Notes under the pieces: generated by a model
Databases searched by the model: none
Seen by the model: the letters and a program-made list of their open reading frames with translations, nothing else
What the model was told of the DNA's origin: nothing
Origin: Kribbella caucasensis
GTDB lineage: Bacteria > Actinomycetota > Actinomycetes > Propionibacteriales > Kribbellaceae
Length of the DNA stretch: 64,000 nt
Reading direction: 5' to 3'
Assembly (NCBI RefSeq): GCF_004361855.1
Contig: NZ_SNWQ01000027.1
Coordinates: 34,426-98,425 of the forward strand
Part shown: positions 1 to 9,137 of the stretch, piece by piece
How positions within the stretch are numbered: the first letter of the stretch is position 1
Layout: the number at the start of each line of letters is the position of its first letter
Position numbers and translations under genes: made by a program

Positions 1-427
1 GTACACCGACGTGGCGCAGATGAACAAGGCGTTCGGGCCGAAGGAAGACCTGGCGTTCCTGATGACGATCGCGCACGAGTACGGCCACCATGTGCAGGGC
101 GTCACCGAGCTGGCCTACGCCCGGTACGCGTACGTCCAGGACCATCCGGACCAGAAGCTGGAGAGCTCGCGGCGGAACGAGTTGCAGGCATCTTGTTTGG
201 CGGGTGTTTTCAGCAAGGCGGTGGAGAAAAGCTATCCGTTCACCCGCCGGATGAAGGAGTTCGAGCACCAGGCGAGCAACAGCTTCGGCGAGACCAAGGA
301 CAGCCCGGCCGACGAGCGGACCCATGGCCTGGCCACCAGCCAGGGCTTCTGGATCATGAACGGCCTCAACATTGGCGAAACCAAAGCCTGCAACACGTAC
401 GCCGCTCCGGCGAACCTCGTCCAATAG
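1..427 (+). CDS. Neutral zinc metallopeptidase, 5' end cut by window
   Basis: The reading frame is open from the first bases of the window (frame of position 2) to a TAG stop at 425-427, so the start lies upstream. The fragment carries the zinc-binding HExxH motif as IAHEYGHHVQG, followed by a helical segment rich in charged residues and the sequence NELQASCLAG, in which the second acidic ligand of this family normally sits. This arrangement is that of the YpfJ-type neutral zinc metallopeptidases, usually secreted or membrane-anchored proteins of about 280-300 residues; only the C-terminal half is visible here. Substrate is unknown for the family. Confidence 0.85.
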   Translation, partial: YTDVAQMNKAFGPKEDLAFLMTIAHEYGHHVQGVTELAYARYAYVQDHPDQKLESSRRNELQASCLAGVFSKAVEKSYPFTRRMKEFEHQASNSFGETKDSPADERTHGLATSQGFWIMNGLNIGETKACNTYAAPANLVQ

Positions 428-477
428 CCGGGCGGGGGGCGGCACGACTCCACCCGGCCGTAGCTGAAACAACATCG

Positions 478-529
478 CGGGACCTCGGACAGGTTATTTC
501 TTGTCCGCGGTCCCGCTTCCTTGTTCAAG
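478..529. repeat. Interspersed palindromic repeat, copy 1
   Basis: An imperfect hairpin: cgggacctcggacag (478-492) pairs with ttgtccgcggtcccg (501-515), followed by cttccttgttcaag. The 15-base left arm is identical to that of the repeat at 25592-25678. It lies between the metallopeptidase and the Pls-like gene and could also serve as a terminator for the former. Confidence 0.6.
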
Positions 530-587
530 ATCCTTCCGTACGAGACGTAACGCGACCTGTTCAGAAGATCCGCGTATCATCCGGCGC

Positions 588-3500
588 GTGACGTTGCGAC
601 GGGGGGACAGTGCGCCACCCGAGCGCACGCTGGTCGACATCCTGCAGGAGACGGCGACCAAGTACCCCGATGAACCTGCGCTGGACGACTCGCATGTCAG
701 TCTGAGCTACAGCGAACTGCAGGCTCAGGTGAAGAAGTTCGCGCAGCGGTTGATCGAGCTCGGGATCGGGCCGGGCGACCGGGTCGGCGTGCGGATCTCG
801 TCCGGGCACAACGACTTGTATGTCGGGATCCTCGGCACCCTGCAGGCCGGCGCGGCGTACGTGCCGGTGGATGCGGACGATCCCGATGAGCGGGCCGAGT
901 TGGTGTTCGGCGAGGCGCAGGTGGCGGCCGTGGTCACCGACGATCTCGAGATCGCGAGCACACGCCCCAGCGGGCCGAGTTCCCGCCCCGACGGACCGGA
1001 CGAGGACGGGTACTACGACTTCCCGTACTCCGCCCGGATGGACCAAGCCGCCCCCGACCCCAGTACGCCGTACCCCGGTTCGTCCGACCCCATTACGCCG
1101 CACACCGGCACCCCGTACGCCGCTTCGCCGTACCAAGATCCGTCGAGTGGTCCGATGCCGGAGGACGACGCCTGGATCATCTTCACCTCCGGGTCGACCG
1201 GGGTACCGAAGGGCGTCGCAGTCTCGCACCGATCCGCGGCCGCTTTCGTGGACGCCGAGGCCATGATGTTCCTCCAGAAGGAGCCGATCGGTCCGGACGA
1301 CCGAGTGCTCGCCGGCCTGTCGGTGGCCTTCGACGCGTCCTGCGAAGAGATGTGGCTCGCCTGGCGATACGGTGCCTGCCTGGTCCCGGCACCGCGGTCG
1401 CTCGTGCGCAGCGGGATGGACCTAGGCCCGTGGTTGGTTGCCCAAGGCATCACCATCGTGTCCACCGTGCCGACGTTGGCCGCACTGTGGCCGGCCGACG
1501 CGCTGGATCAGGTCCGACTACTGATCTTCGGCGGCGAGGCCTGTCCCCCAGAGCTGGCCGAGCGCCTCGCAATCGACGGCCGCGAAGTCTGGAACACGTA
1601 CGGCCCAACAGAGGCGACCGTCGTCGCCTGCGCCGCGCAACTGACCGGCGAGGGCCCAGTCCGCATCGGCCTGCCACTGGACGGCTGGGACCTAGCCGTG
1701 GTGGATGCCCAGGGCAACGAAATTGAGGAGGGCGGCAACGGCGAGCTGATCATCGGCGGCGTCGGCCTGGCCCGATACCTGGATCCGGCCAAGGACGCGG
1801 AGAAGTTCGCCCCGATGCCGTCGCTCGGCTGGGAGCGCGCGTATCGCAGCGGCGACCTGGTCCGCAAGGAGTCCGAGGGACTGATCTTCCTCGGCCGTGC
1901 CGACGAGCAGATCAAGCTCGGCGGCCGGCGGATCGAGCTCGGCGAGGTGGATGCGGCTCTGCAGGCCCTCCCCGGCGTCACCGGTGCGGCAGCCGCAGTA
2001 CGAGCGAGCGCCGCGGGGAACCAGTTGCTCGTCGGCTACGTAGTACCGGAGGATCCGGACACGTTCGATCAGAAGGCCGCGACCGAGCGATTGCGGGAGG
2101 CGTTGCCGGCTGCCCTGGTTCCGCTGCTGGCGGTGACGGACACGCTGCCGACCAGGACGTCCGGCAAGGTCGACCGGAACGCCCTCCCCTGGCCGTTGCC
2201 GGGGATGGAAACGGGCGGCCCCGCAGCCGAGTTGGAAGGTACCGCGGGCTGGCTCGCCGAACGCTGGACGAAGGTGCTCGGCGCCCAGGTCACCGGGCCG
2301 GACAACGACTTCTTCCTGCACGGCGGTGGCAGCCTGGCCGCGGCCCAACTGGTGTCGGTGCTGCGCGAGCGGTATCCGGAGGCGACGGTCGGCGACATCT
2401 ACGAGTACCCACGACTGGGCGCGCTCGCCGATCGGCTGGACTCCTTCACCACGTCCGCCGAGCCGGTGGAGATCAGGGAGATCAGCCCGATTCCGCGGCG
2501 GATCCAGTTGCTGCAGACGGTGCTGACGCTGCTGCTGCAGACCGTGGTCGGCGTTCGCTGGCTGGTCTATCTGTTCACGATGAACAACCTGCTCGAACTG
2601 ACCGTCGGCCGGCAGCCGTGGATGCACACCGTGTCGTGGTGGTGGATCCTGGTCGGCTGGTTGCTCCTGATCACCCCGGCCGGGCGGATGGGCATCGCCG
2701 TGATCGGCGCCCGGATCCTGTTGCGCGGTCTCAAGCCGGGCATCTACCCGCGCGGCGGCAACGTCCACGTCCGGCTCTGGGCGGCGGAGAATCTGGCCGA
2801 CGCGGCGGGCGCGGCCAACCTCGCCGGCGCGCCCTGGATCGCGTACTACGCAAGGGCGCTCGGCGCGAAGATCGGTCGTGGTGTCGACCTGCACACGTTG
2901 CCGCCCGTGACCGGCATGCTGACGATGGGCCGGGGCGCCTCGATCGAGCCAGAGGTCGACCTGGCGGGGTACTGGATCGACGGCGACCGCCTGCACGTCG
3001 GGTCGGTGACCGTCGGGGCCGAGGCCGTCATCGGTTCGCGGAGCACGTTGCTGCCCGGCGCTGAGATCGGCCGGAACGCCGAGATCGTCGCCGGCTCGGC
3101 CGTGTCCGGCAAGGTCCCGGCCAACGAACGCTGGTCCGGTTCCCCCGCCACGCGCGTCGGTCGTGCCCGGCACCCATGGCCGGACGAACGTCCCGCGCGA
3201 GCCCCTTGGTGGGTCCTCGCGTACGGCGCTGCCTCGGCGCTGATGTCGTTGCTCCCCGTGGCGGCTGCGGTCGCGGCGATCGTCGTACTGGGTCGGGCGG
3301 TCCGTGACACCGAGACGATCGGTGCGGCCGCGTTGCGGGCGTTGGCCGCGGTTCCGCTGATGACCGTGGTCGCGTTCGTGACGTTGGCGGTGCTGACGCT
3401 GATCGGCGTACGGTTGCTCGGGCTCGGGATCAAAGCGGGCCACTATCCCGTGCGCAGCCGGATCGGGTGGCAGGTGTGGGCGACCGAGCGGTTGCTGGAC

Positions 3501-4589
3501 TCGGCCCGGACGCTGCTCTTCCCGTTGTACGCGAGCCTGTTGACGCCGTTCTGGCTGCGGGCGCTCGGGGCCAAGGTCGGCCGCGACGTCGAGGCTTCGA
3601 CCGTGCTGTTGCTGCCGAAGATGACCACGGTCGGTGAGGGTGCCTTCCTGGCCGACGACACCATGATCGCGTCGTACGAGCTTGGTGGCGGCTGGTTGCA
3701 CGTGGCCGGCGCGAAGGTCGGCAAGCGTGCGTTCCTGGGCAACTCCGGGATGACCGCGCCCGGCCGGTCGGTGCCGAAGAACGGCCTGGTCGCGGTGCTG
3801 TCGGCCGCGCCGAAGAAGTCGAAGGCGGGCACCTCCTGGCTGGGCAGCCCACCGGTCAAGCTGCGCCGGCAGGCCGTCGAGGGCGACCAGAGCCGGACGT
3901 TCAACCCGCCGCTGCGGCTGAAGATCGCCCGCGCGCTGGTCGAGCTCTGCCGGTTCATCCCGATGATGGGCACGGTCGTGGTGGCGCTCGGTGTGCTGTT
4001 CGCCCTGCAGGCGATGGTCGGCTGGCTCGGGCCGTGGCCGACGCTGCTGCTGTCGGGCGGCGTGATCCTCGCCGCGGGCGCGGTCGCGGCCGGGATGGCG
4101 ACAGCCGCGAAGTGGGTGATCGTCGGCCGCACCCGCGCCGTCGAGTACCCGCTGTGGAGCTCGTTCGTCTGGCGGAACGAGGTGGTCGACAGCTTCGTCG
4201 AGCTGGTCGCCGCACCGTGGTTCGCCAACGCCGCGGCCGGTACGCCGGTGCTGGCGCTCTGGCTGCGCACCCTCGGGGCGAAGATCGGCAAGGGCGTCTG
4301 GTGCGAGTCGTACTGGCTGCCCGAGGCCGACCTGATCACACTCGGCGACGGGGCCACGGTGAATCGCGGGTGCGTGCTCCAGACGCACCTGTTCCATGAC
4401 AGGGTGATGTCCATGAGCACCGTCACCTTCGGGCCTGGATCGACCCTGGGGCCGCACGGCATCATCCTGCCGGCCGCGTCCGTCGGCGAGGGTGCGACCG
4501 TAGGCCCCGTCTCCCTGGTGATGCGTGGTGAGAGCGTGCCGACCGGATCCCGCTGGGCGGGCAACCCGATCGCCCCGTGGCAGGGTTGA
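588..4589 (+). CDS. Pls/PosA-family NRPS-like amino acid polymerase (A-T-membrane-tandem C-terminal repeats)
   Basis: Single-module amino-acid polymerase of the epsilon-poly-lysine synthetase (Pls/PosA) family, 1333 aa. GTG at 588 is chosen because the family-like sequence starts there; no clear ribosome site supports it. The adenylation domain (about residues 15-540) has IFTSGSTG, the amino-group-binding Asp of FDASCEEMW, NTYGPTE, GGRRIELGE and the catalytic Lys in SGKVDRNALP. A carrier domain follows (HGGGSLAAAQL, phosphopantetheine Ser near residue 581), then membrane segments alternating with three related soluble lobes, each containing LGAK(I/V)G-R/K (near residues 760, 995 and 1230), as in Pls. 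A Pro/Thr/Tyr/Asp-rich stretch at about residues 123-191 sits between core motifs A2 and A3 and is far longer than usual. The activated amino acid cannot be read by eye. Confidence 0.9.
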   Translation: MTLRRGDSAPPERTLVDILQETATKYPDEPALDDSHVSLSYSELQAQVKKFAQRLIELGIGPGDRVGVRISSGHNDLYVGILGTLQAGAAYVPVDADDPDERAELVFGEAQVAAVVTDDLEIASTRPSGPSSRPDGPDEDGYYDFPYSARMDQAAPDPSTPYPGSSDPITPHTGTPYAASPYQDPSSGPMPEDDAWIIFTSGSTGVPKGVAVSHRSAAAFVDAEAMMFLQKEPIGPDDRVLAGLSVAFDASCEEMWLAWRYGACLVPAPRSLVRSGMDLGPWLVAQGITIVSTVPTLAALWPADALDQVRLLIFGGEACPPELAERLAIDGREVWNTYGPTEATVVACAAQLTGEGPVRIGLPLDGWDLAVVDAQGNEIEEGGNGELIIGGVGLARYLDPAKDAEKFAPMPSLGWERAYRSGDLVRKESEGLIFLGRADEQIKLGGRRIELGEVDAALQALPGVTGAAAAVRASAAGNQLLVGYVVPEDPDTFDQKAATERLREALPAALVPLLAVTDTLPTRTSGKVDRNALPWPLPGMETGGPAAELEGTAGWLAERWTKVLGAQVTGPDNDFFLHGGGSLAAAQLVSVLRERYPEATVGDIYEYPRLGALADRLDSFTTSAEPVEIREISPIPRRIQLLQTVLTLLLQTVVGVRWLVYLFTMNNLLELTVGRQPWMHTVSWWWILVGWLLLITPAGRMGIAVIGARILLRGLKPGIYPRGGNVHVRLWAAENLADAAGAANLAGAPWIAYYARALGAKIGRGVDLHTLPPVTGMLTMGRGASIEPEVDLAGYWIDGDRLHVGSVTVGAEAVIGSRSTLLPGAEIGRNAEIVAGSAVSGKVPANERWSGSPATRVGRARHPWPDERPARAPWWVLAYGAASALMSLLPVAAAVAAIVVLGRAVRDTETIGAAALRALAAVPLMTVVAFVTLAVLTLIGVRLLGLGIKAGHYPVRSRIGWQVWATERLLDSARTLLFPLYASLLTPFWLRALGAKVGRDVEASTVLLLPKMTTVGEGAFLADDTMIASYELGGGWLHVAGAKVGKRAFLGNSGMTAPGRSVPKNGLVAVLSAAPKKSKAGTSWLGSPPVKLRRQAVEGDQSRTFNPPLRLKIARALVELCRFIPMMGTVVVALGVLFALQAMVGWLGPWPTLLLSGGVILAAGAVAAGMATAAKWVIVGRTRAVEYPLWSSFVWRNEVVDSFVELVAAPWFANAAAGTPVLALWLRTLGAKIGKGVWCESYWLPEADLITLGDGATVNRGCVLQTHLFHDRVMSMSTVTFGPGSTLGPHGIILPAASVGEGATVGPVSLVMRGESVPTGSRWAGNPIAPWQG

Positions 4590-5959
4590 TGATTGGTCAT
4601 GACAAGGGCCGACCGGGTGCGGAGAGTGCCGGAGATCCGTATGTCCCCAATCACGGCAACGGCGGCTACCAAGTCACGTGGTACGAGCTGGACCTGGACT
4701 ACCGGGTCAGCAGCAACCGGCTGACCGGCAAGGCGACCATCAGGGCGACCGCGACCCAGTCGCTGTCCCGGTTCAGCCTCGACCTGACCGGCCTGCGGGT
4801 GTCGAAGGTGTTCGTGAACGGCCGTCGCGGCGCCCGGTACGTGCACCGTGGCCACAAGCTGCACATCACGCCCGTCGTGGACATCGCCGAGGGCGCCGAC
4901 TTCGTGGTCGACGTGCACTACTCGGGCAACCCGGCGCCGGTCGACAGCCCGTGGGGCGAGCTCGGCTGGGAGGAACTCACCGAGGGCGTGATCGTCGCGA
5001 GCCAGCCGACCGGCGCGGCGACCTGGTTCCCGTGCAACGACCACCCCAGCGACAAGGCTCACTACAAGCTCACGGTCACCACCGATTCGCCGTACCAGGT
5101 GATCGCGAACGGGCGACTGGTGTCGCGCCGGACGAAGGCGAGCCGGACCACCTGGGTGTACGACCAGACCGCCCCGATGGCGACGTACCTGGCGACGGTG
5201 CAGATCGGCCGGTACGACGTACTCGAGCTGGCCTCGTCGCCGGTCGTCCAGCGGGCCGTGTTGCCGGTGGCGCAGATCAAGGACTTCCGCTCGGACTTCG
5301 GCCGGCAGCGGGACATGATGAAGCTGTTCTGCAAGCTGTTCGGGCCTTATCCGTTCGGTTCCTACACGGTGGTGGTGACCGACGATCCGCTGGAGATCCC
5401 GTTGGAGGCGCAGGGGATCTCGGTGTTCGGCAGCAACCACGTGGACGGCCGGCGCGGTTCCGAGCGGCTGGTCGCGCACGAGCTTTCGCACCAGTGGTTC
5501 GGCAACAGCCTGACGCCGTCGAGGTGGCAGGACATCTGGCTGAACGAGGGATTCGCCTGCTACGCCGAGTGGTTGTGGTCGGAGGAATCGGGCGGATTGT
5601 CGGCCGTGCAGCAGATCTCGAAGGCGCACAGCCGGCTGGCCGGGCTGCCGCAGGACCTGGTCATCTCGGATCCGGGGCCGGAGTTGATGTTCGACGACCG
5701 GTTGTACAAGCGCGGCGCGATCACGCTGCATGTGCTGCGGGAGCAGTTGGGTGACGACGCGTTCTTCGAGTTGCTCCGGGCTTGGACTCGTGCGCATCGA
5801 CATGGGTCGGTGACGGCGGTGGAGTTTCGCGCGCTGGCGGCGAGCTCCGCGACGGATGCGGACGCAGTACAGGCGATCTTCTCGGCCTGGTTGGACTCGG
5901 CCGCACTGCCTCCGTTGCAGCGAACCGCCCGTCGGCGGCGGGGTCGGTTACGTCGTTGA
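4589..5959 (+). CDS. M1-family zinc aminopeptidase
   Basis: Zinc aminopeptidase of family M1, 456 aa. An ATG at 4589 overlaps the stop of the upstream synthetase (TGATG), which suggests translational coupling; a GTG at 4577 is the alternative. The N-terminal beta-sandwich domain runs to about residue 180. The catalytic site is VAHELSHQWFGN with the downstream zinc ligand in WLNEGFACYAEW. The protein ends soon after the thermolysin-like domain, so it lacks the large C-terminal helical domain of bigger M1 enzymes. Because poly-amino-acid producers make aminopeptidases that trim their own polymer, a role in degrading or releasing the product of the coupled synthetase is a reasonable inference. 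Confidence 0.9.
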   Translation: MIGHDKGRPGAESAGDPYVPNHGNGGYQVTWYELDLDYRVSSNRLTGKATIRATATQSLSRFSLDLTGLRVSKVFVNGRRGARYVHRGHKLHITPVVDIAEGADFVVDVHYSGNPAPVDSPWGELGWEELTEGVIVASQPTGAATWFPCNDHPSDKAHYKLTVTTDSPYQVIANGRLVSRRTKASRTTWVYDQTAPMATYLATVQIGRYDVLELASSPVVQRAVLPVAQIKDFRSDFGRQRDMMKLFCKLFGPYPFGSYTVVVTDDPLEIPLEAQGISVFGSNHVDGRRGSERLVAHELSHQWFGNSLTPSRWQDIWLNEGFACYAEWLWSEESGGLSAVQQISKAHSRLAGLPQDLVISDPGPELMFDDRLYKRGAITLHVLREQLGDDAFFELLRAWTRAHRHGSVTAVEFRALAASSATDADAVQAIFSAWLDSAALPPLQRTARRRRGRLRR

Positions 5960-5971
5960 CGTTTTCGTCGT

Positions 5972-6835
5972 TCAGGTTCGGGCTGCTTCGGTGGCGGCGG
6001 CCAGGAAGCGGTCGACCAGGAGGGAACGCTCGGACCAGGCAGCGCCGATCCACCAGGAAGCGGCTCGACCGCGGAGGGGAATGAGGCGGACCGCATCGGG
6101 CGCGATCGCGTCCGCACTGGCTGGTATTACGGCCGCGCCGACGCCCGCGGCAACCAAGGCGAGCACCGTCTGCAGATCGGCGGCCTCTTGCAGAACAAGC
6201 GGCCGGCACCCGAGTTCGGCGTACAGGCGATCGATCTGGCCAGTCAGGCCGGGACCGCGATCCGGGCGTAGGCGGATCATCGGGCGGCCGTCCAGCCAGG
6301 CCGCCACCGACCTGGGCGGATCGACGGTCGACGGTAAGGCGAGCGATAGGCGATCCCTGCGCAGGCGAAGCGAGTCGACGCCGACCGGCGCGGGCAATCG
6401 GATGAAGCCGATCTGGAGGGTGCCTGCGAGTAGCCGTTCACACTGGACAGCCGAGGACATGTCGTCCAGGGATACGGCGACGCGCGGATAGCGGCTGCGG
6501 AACAGCGCCACGGCCTGCGGCGCGAGCTGGATCCCGGACAGCCCGAAGCCGATCGCGAGCGATCCGTCGTCACCCGCTGCGACCGACGACGCCCGGCGCT
6601 CGAACGCATCGGCCCGGTCGAGCAGGTCGAGGGCGTCAGGCAACAAGGCCTTACCCGCTGTGGTGAGCCGCGCCCCCTGCCGGCCACGGACGAACAGCAT
6701 CGCCCCGACCCGTCGCTCCAGCACCTGGATCTGCTTGGTCAGCGCCGGCTGGCTGATCGACAGCTCGATCGCGGCGGTGCCGTAGTGCCCGGCGCGCGCG
6801 ACCGCGACGAACATGCGCAGCAACCGGAGATCCAT
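5972..6835 (-). CDS. LysR-family transcriptional regulator
   Basis: LysR-type regulator, 287 aa. The N-terminal winged helix-turn-helix reads MDLRLLRMFVAVARAGHYG then ISQPALTKQIQVLERRVG, followed by a periplasmic-binding-like effector domain. ATG at 6835 is preferred over GTG at 6841 because an inverted repeat at 6838-6862 covers the latter. The gene is divergent from the nitrilase-family gene at 6927, with 91 bases between them, the classic arrangement of a LysR protein controlling its neighbour and itself. Confidence 0.88.
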   Translation of the reverse strand: MDLRLLRMFVAVARAGHYGTAAIELSISQPALTKQIQVLERRVGAMLFVRGRQGARLTTAGKALLPDALDLLDRADAFERRASSVAAGDDGSLAIGFGLSGIQLAPQAVALFRSRYPRVAVSLDDMSSAVQCERLLAGTLQIGFIRLPAPVGVDSLRLRRDRLSLALPSTVDPPRSVAAWLDGRPMIRLRPDRGPGLTGQIDRLYAELGCRPLVLQEAADLQTVLALVAAGVGAAVIPASADAIAPDAVRLIPLRGRAASWWIGAAWSERSLLVDRFLAAATEAART

Positions 6836-6837
6836 AA

Positions 6838-6862
6838 CCACAGGATATGGAAAACCCTGTGG
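6838..6862. promoter_or_regulatory. Putative LysR operator
   Basis: Perfect 7-base arms ccacagg (6838-6844) and cctgtgg (6856-6862) with an 11-base A/T-rich spacer, in the intergenic region of the divergent LysR/nitrilase pair and abutting the LysR start codon. The geometry fits a LysR-type dyad able to repress the regulator gene. Confidence 0.55.
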
Positions 6863-6926
6863 ATAACATTGGACGGCATGTAAAGATTCGGCTTACCTAG
6901 ACAGAAACCCCTGTCAGGAGAAGTCG

Positions 6927-7901
6927 ATGCTGCGTCGCGCCGTGGTCCAGTTCGAAGCGATTCCAGATCAGCCGGCGGAGAATCTCGCCATCGTCGACCG
7001 GCTCGCTCGCACCGCCGTCGAGGGTGGGGCCGAGCTGGTCGTGTTCCCGGAGCTGTGCCTCCTCGGCTACTGGCACCTCCGTCGGCACACCGCCGAACGC
7101 CTCCACGAACTGGCCGAACCGCGCACCGGCCCGCACGTCAGCGCCGTACGAGCGCTCGCCCAGGAACTCGGCGCGGGCATTGGCGTGGGCTTCCTGGAGT
7201 ACGACGACCTGGCGGACCGCGGACGTGGCCGACTCTTCAACTCGTACGCCGTGTGCTTGCCGGATGGGTCGATTCACGTGCATCGCAAGTTGCACGCGTT
7301 CGAGCACGAGGCGATCTCGAGCGGGTCGGAGTTCACCGTGTTCGACACGCCGTGGCAGGCCAAGGTCGGCGTACTGATCTGCTGGGACAACAACCTGGTC
7401 GAGAACGTTCGTGCGACTGCGCTGCTCGGCGCAACCGTGCTGCTCGCACCGCACCAGACAGGCGGCACGAACTCGCGCAGTCCGCAAGGGATGAAGCCCA
7501 TCCCGCCGGAGATCTGGGCGAACCGCGAGCACGACCCGGCCGCGGTCGAGGAAGCCTTCAACGGTCCGAACGGGCGTGGGTGGTTGATGCGATGGTTGCC
7601 GTCTCGGGCCCATGACAACGGAATGTTCGTGCTGTTCAGCAACGGGGTCGGCCTGGACGACGATGAGATCCGGACCGGCAACGCAATGGTGATCGACCCG
7701 TACGGCCGGATCATCGCCGAGACCCCGGTGCCCGACGAGGCCGTGGTACTGGCCGATCTCGACCTGGATCTGGTGCCCAGGGCAACCGGCCGCCGCTGGA
7801 TCCGCGGCCGCCGACCGGAGCTCTACACCATCCTCACCCAAGCATGCGACGAGCTGGACCCACGAGCCGCCCGCTTCTCGGAGGACCCAGTCAGCAGATA
7901 G
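6927..7901 (+). CDS. Nitrilase-superfamily carbon-nitrogen hydrolase
   Basis: C-N hydrolase of 324 aa with the full Glu-Lys-Cys triad: Glu in VVFPELCLLGY, Lys in HVHRKLHAFEHEA, Cys in VGVLICWDNN. Members cleave amides, nitriles or N-carbamoyl compounds; the specific substrate cannot be inferred. It is a complete-length family member and starts with ATG just after a GGAG-like site. The divergent LysR gene is its likely regulator, suggesting induction by the substrate or a pathway product. Confidence 0.88.
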   Translation: MLRRAVVQFEAIPDQPAENLAIVDRLARTAVEGGAELVVFPELCLLGYWHLRRHTAERLHELAEPRTGPHVSAVRALAQELGAGIGVGFLEYDDLADRGRGRLFNSYAVCLPDGSIHVHRKLHAFEHEAISSGSEFTVFDTPWQAKVGVLICWDNNLVENVRATALLGATVLLAPHQTGGTNSRSPQGMKPIPPEIWANREHDPAAVEEAFNGPNGRGWLMRWLPSRAHDNGMFVLFSNGVGLDDDEIRTGNAMVIDPYGRIIAETPVPDEAVVLADLDLDLVPRATGRRWIRGRRPELYTILTQACDELDPRAARFSEDPVSR

Positions 7902-7908
7902 ACCTGGG

Positions 7909-8376
7909 TCAGTAGATGAGGGCCGTGGCGATGGCGGCTATGCCTTCGCCTCGGCCGGTCAGGCCCAGGCCGTCGGTTGTCGTGGCGCTGACGGAGACGT
8001 CGGCGTCGCAGGCGGCGCTCATGGCCTTCTCGGCTTCTTCGCGGCGGGCGGCGAAACGGGGCCGGTTGCAGATCACCTGGACGGAGATGTTGCCGATCTC
8101 GAAGCCGGCCGCCCGGACCCGGCGAGCGGCCTCGGCCAACAGGGTCGCGCCCGAGGCGCCGGCCCACTCCGGTTCCGCAGTACCGAAGTTCGACCCGAGA
8201 TCGCCAAGCCGCGCCGCCGCGAGCAACGCATCGCACGCGGCATGCGCGGCGACATCCCCGTCGGAATGCCCCGACGGACCGGCCGTCTCCTCCGGCCACA
8301 GCAGACCCGCGAGCCACATTGGCCGGCCTTCTTCAACCGGGTGTACGTCGACCCCGGTCCCGACCCGCGGTCTCAC
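7909..8376 (-). CDS. ispF: 2-C-methyl-D-erythritol 2,4-cyclodiphosphate synthase
   Basis: IspF, 155 aa, fifth step of the MEP isoprenoid pathway. It shows the metal-binding GTGVDVHP near the N-terminus, LAGL, and GHSDGDVAAHAACDALL with the second His, and ends with the family-typical TTTDGLGLTGRGEGIAAIA. The start is the GTG at 8376, whose last bases overlap the TGA of ispD (GTGA), giving the usual ispD-ispF coupling. Confidence 0.95.
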   Translation of the reverse strand: MRPRVGTGVDVHPVEEGRPMWLAGLLWPEETAGPSGHSDGDVAAHAACDALLAAARLGDLGSNFGTAEPEWAGASGATLLAEAARRVRAAGFEIGNISVQVICNRPRFAARREEAEKAMSAACDADVSVSATTTDGLGLTGRGEGIAAIATALIY

Positions 8377-9068
8377 GTCGACCTCCGCTCGGCCAGCAAC
8401 CACTCGGCCAACTGAAGATCCCGCGGCCTGGTGATCTTGAAAGCGTCCTCGGATCCAGCGACCGTCTGCACGGTCACCCCGAGCCGCTCGCACAACATCG
8501 CGTCATCCGTCGCCCCGGCGCCCTCCAGCGCATGCGCCCGGCGCAGCACCGACGGCTCGAATCCCTGCGGAGTCTGTACGGCGACAAGAGCAGACCGGTC
8601 GGGCGTGTCGACCACACGACCGTCCGAATCGACCCGCTTGATCGTGTCGGTCACCGGGACCACCGGGACCACAGCAGGAGCACCACCTCGTACGGCGGCG
8701 ACCACGCGCTCGATCACGTCGACGGGGACGAACGGCCGGGCCGCGTCGTGCACGAGGATGCAGTCGATCCCGTCGACCGGCACCAACTCGAGCGCCATCC
8801 GGACCGAGTCCGTCCGCTCCGCCCCACCGGCGACCACATGAAGCTCCGCGGCACCGGCGTACGGCTCGAGTTGTTTGCCTACGACATCTTCCGTGCCGGG
8901 TGGAACGGCGATCACAAAACACGAAAGGCCGGTGGCGGTCGCTGCGGTCAGCCCACGCACTGCGTGGACCAGCAGCGATTCGCCACCGACCTCTCGAAAT
9001 GCCTTTGGTTCCGCGCCACCGAGCCGGAGTCCGAGACCGGCCGCCGGGATGATCGCCGCGGTGTTCAC
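8373..9068 (-). CDS. ispD: 2-C-methyl-D-erythritol 4-phosphate cytidylyltransferase
   Basis: IspD, 231 aa, transfers CMP to methylerythritol phosphate in the MEP pathway. The N-terminal nucleotide-binding motif is AAIIPAAGLGLRLGGAEPKA; ILVHDAARPFV and VQTPQGFEPSVLRRAH are the other family signatures. It starts with GTG at 9068 and is followed by ispF with a 4-base overlap. It lies 69 bases downstream of carD in the same direction, so read-through from the carD promoter is likely. Confidence 0.95.
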   Translation of the reverse strand: MNTAAIIPAAGLGLRLGGAEPKAFREVGGESLLVHAVRGLTAATATGLSCFVIAVPPGTEDVVGKQLEPYAGAAELHVVAGGAERTDSVRMALELVPVDGIDCILVHDAARPFVPVDVIERVVAAVRGGAPAVVPVVPVTDTIKRVDSDGRVVDTPDRSALVAVQTPQGFEPSVLRRAHALEGAGATDDAMLCERLGVTVQTVAGSEDAFKITRPRDLQLAEWLLAERRST

Positions 9069-9137
9069 AGCGAACCCCTCACCCTGAAAACAGCACAGGG
9101 CAGTACGGTCACGCGTTCCAACTCGGCCCGACCGGGG

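Noticed and set aside
1692..4457. 921-codon open frame on the minus strand inside the synthetase gene
   Set aside because: It is antisense to a complete Pls-like gene with all motifs; long antisense frames arise from the codon bias of high-GC DNA and the translation is Arg/His/Gln-rich with no domain.
3443..5803. 786-codon minus-strand frame across the synthetase and the M1 peptidase
   Set aside because: Spans two confirmed genes on the other strand and has no recognisable domain; a bias artefact.
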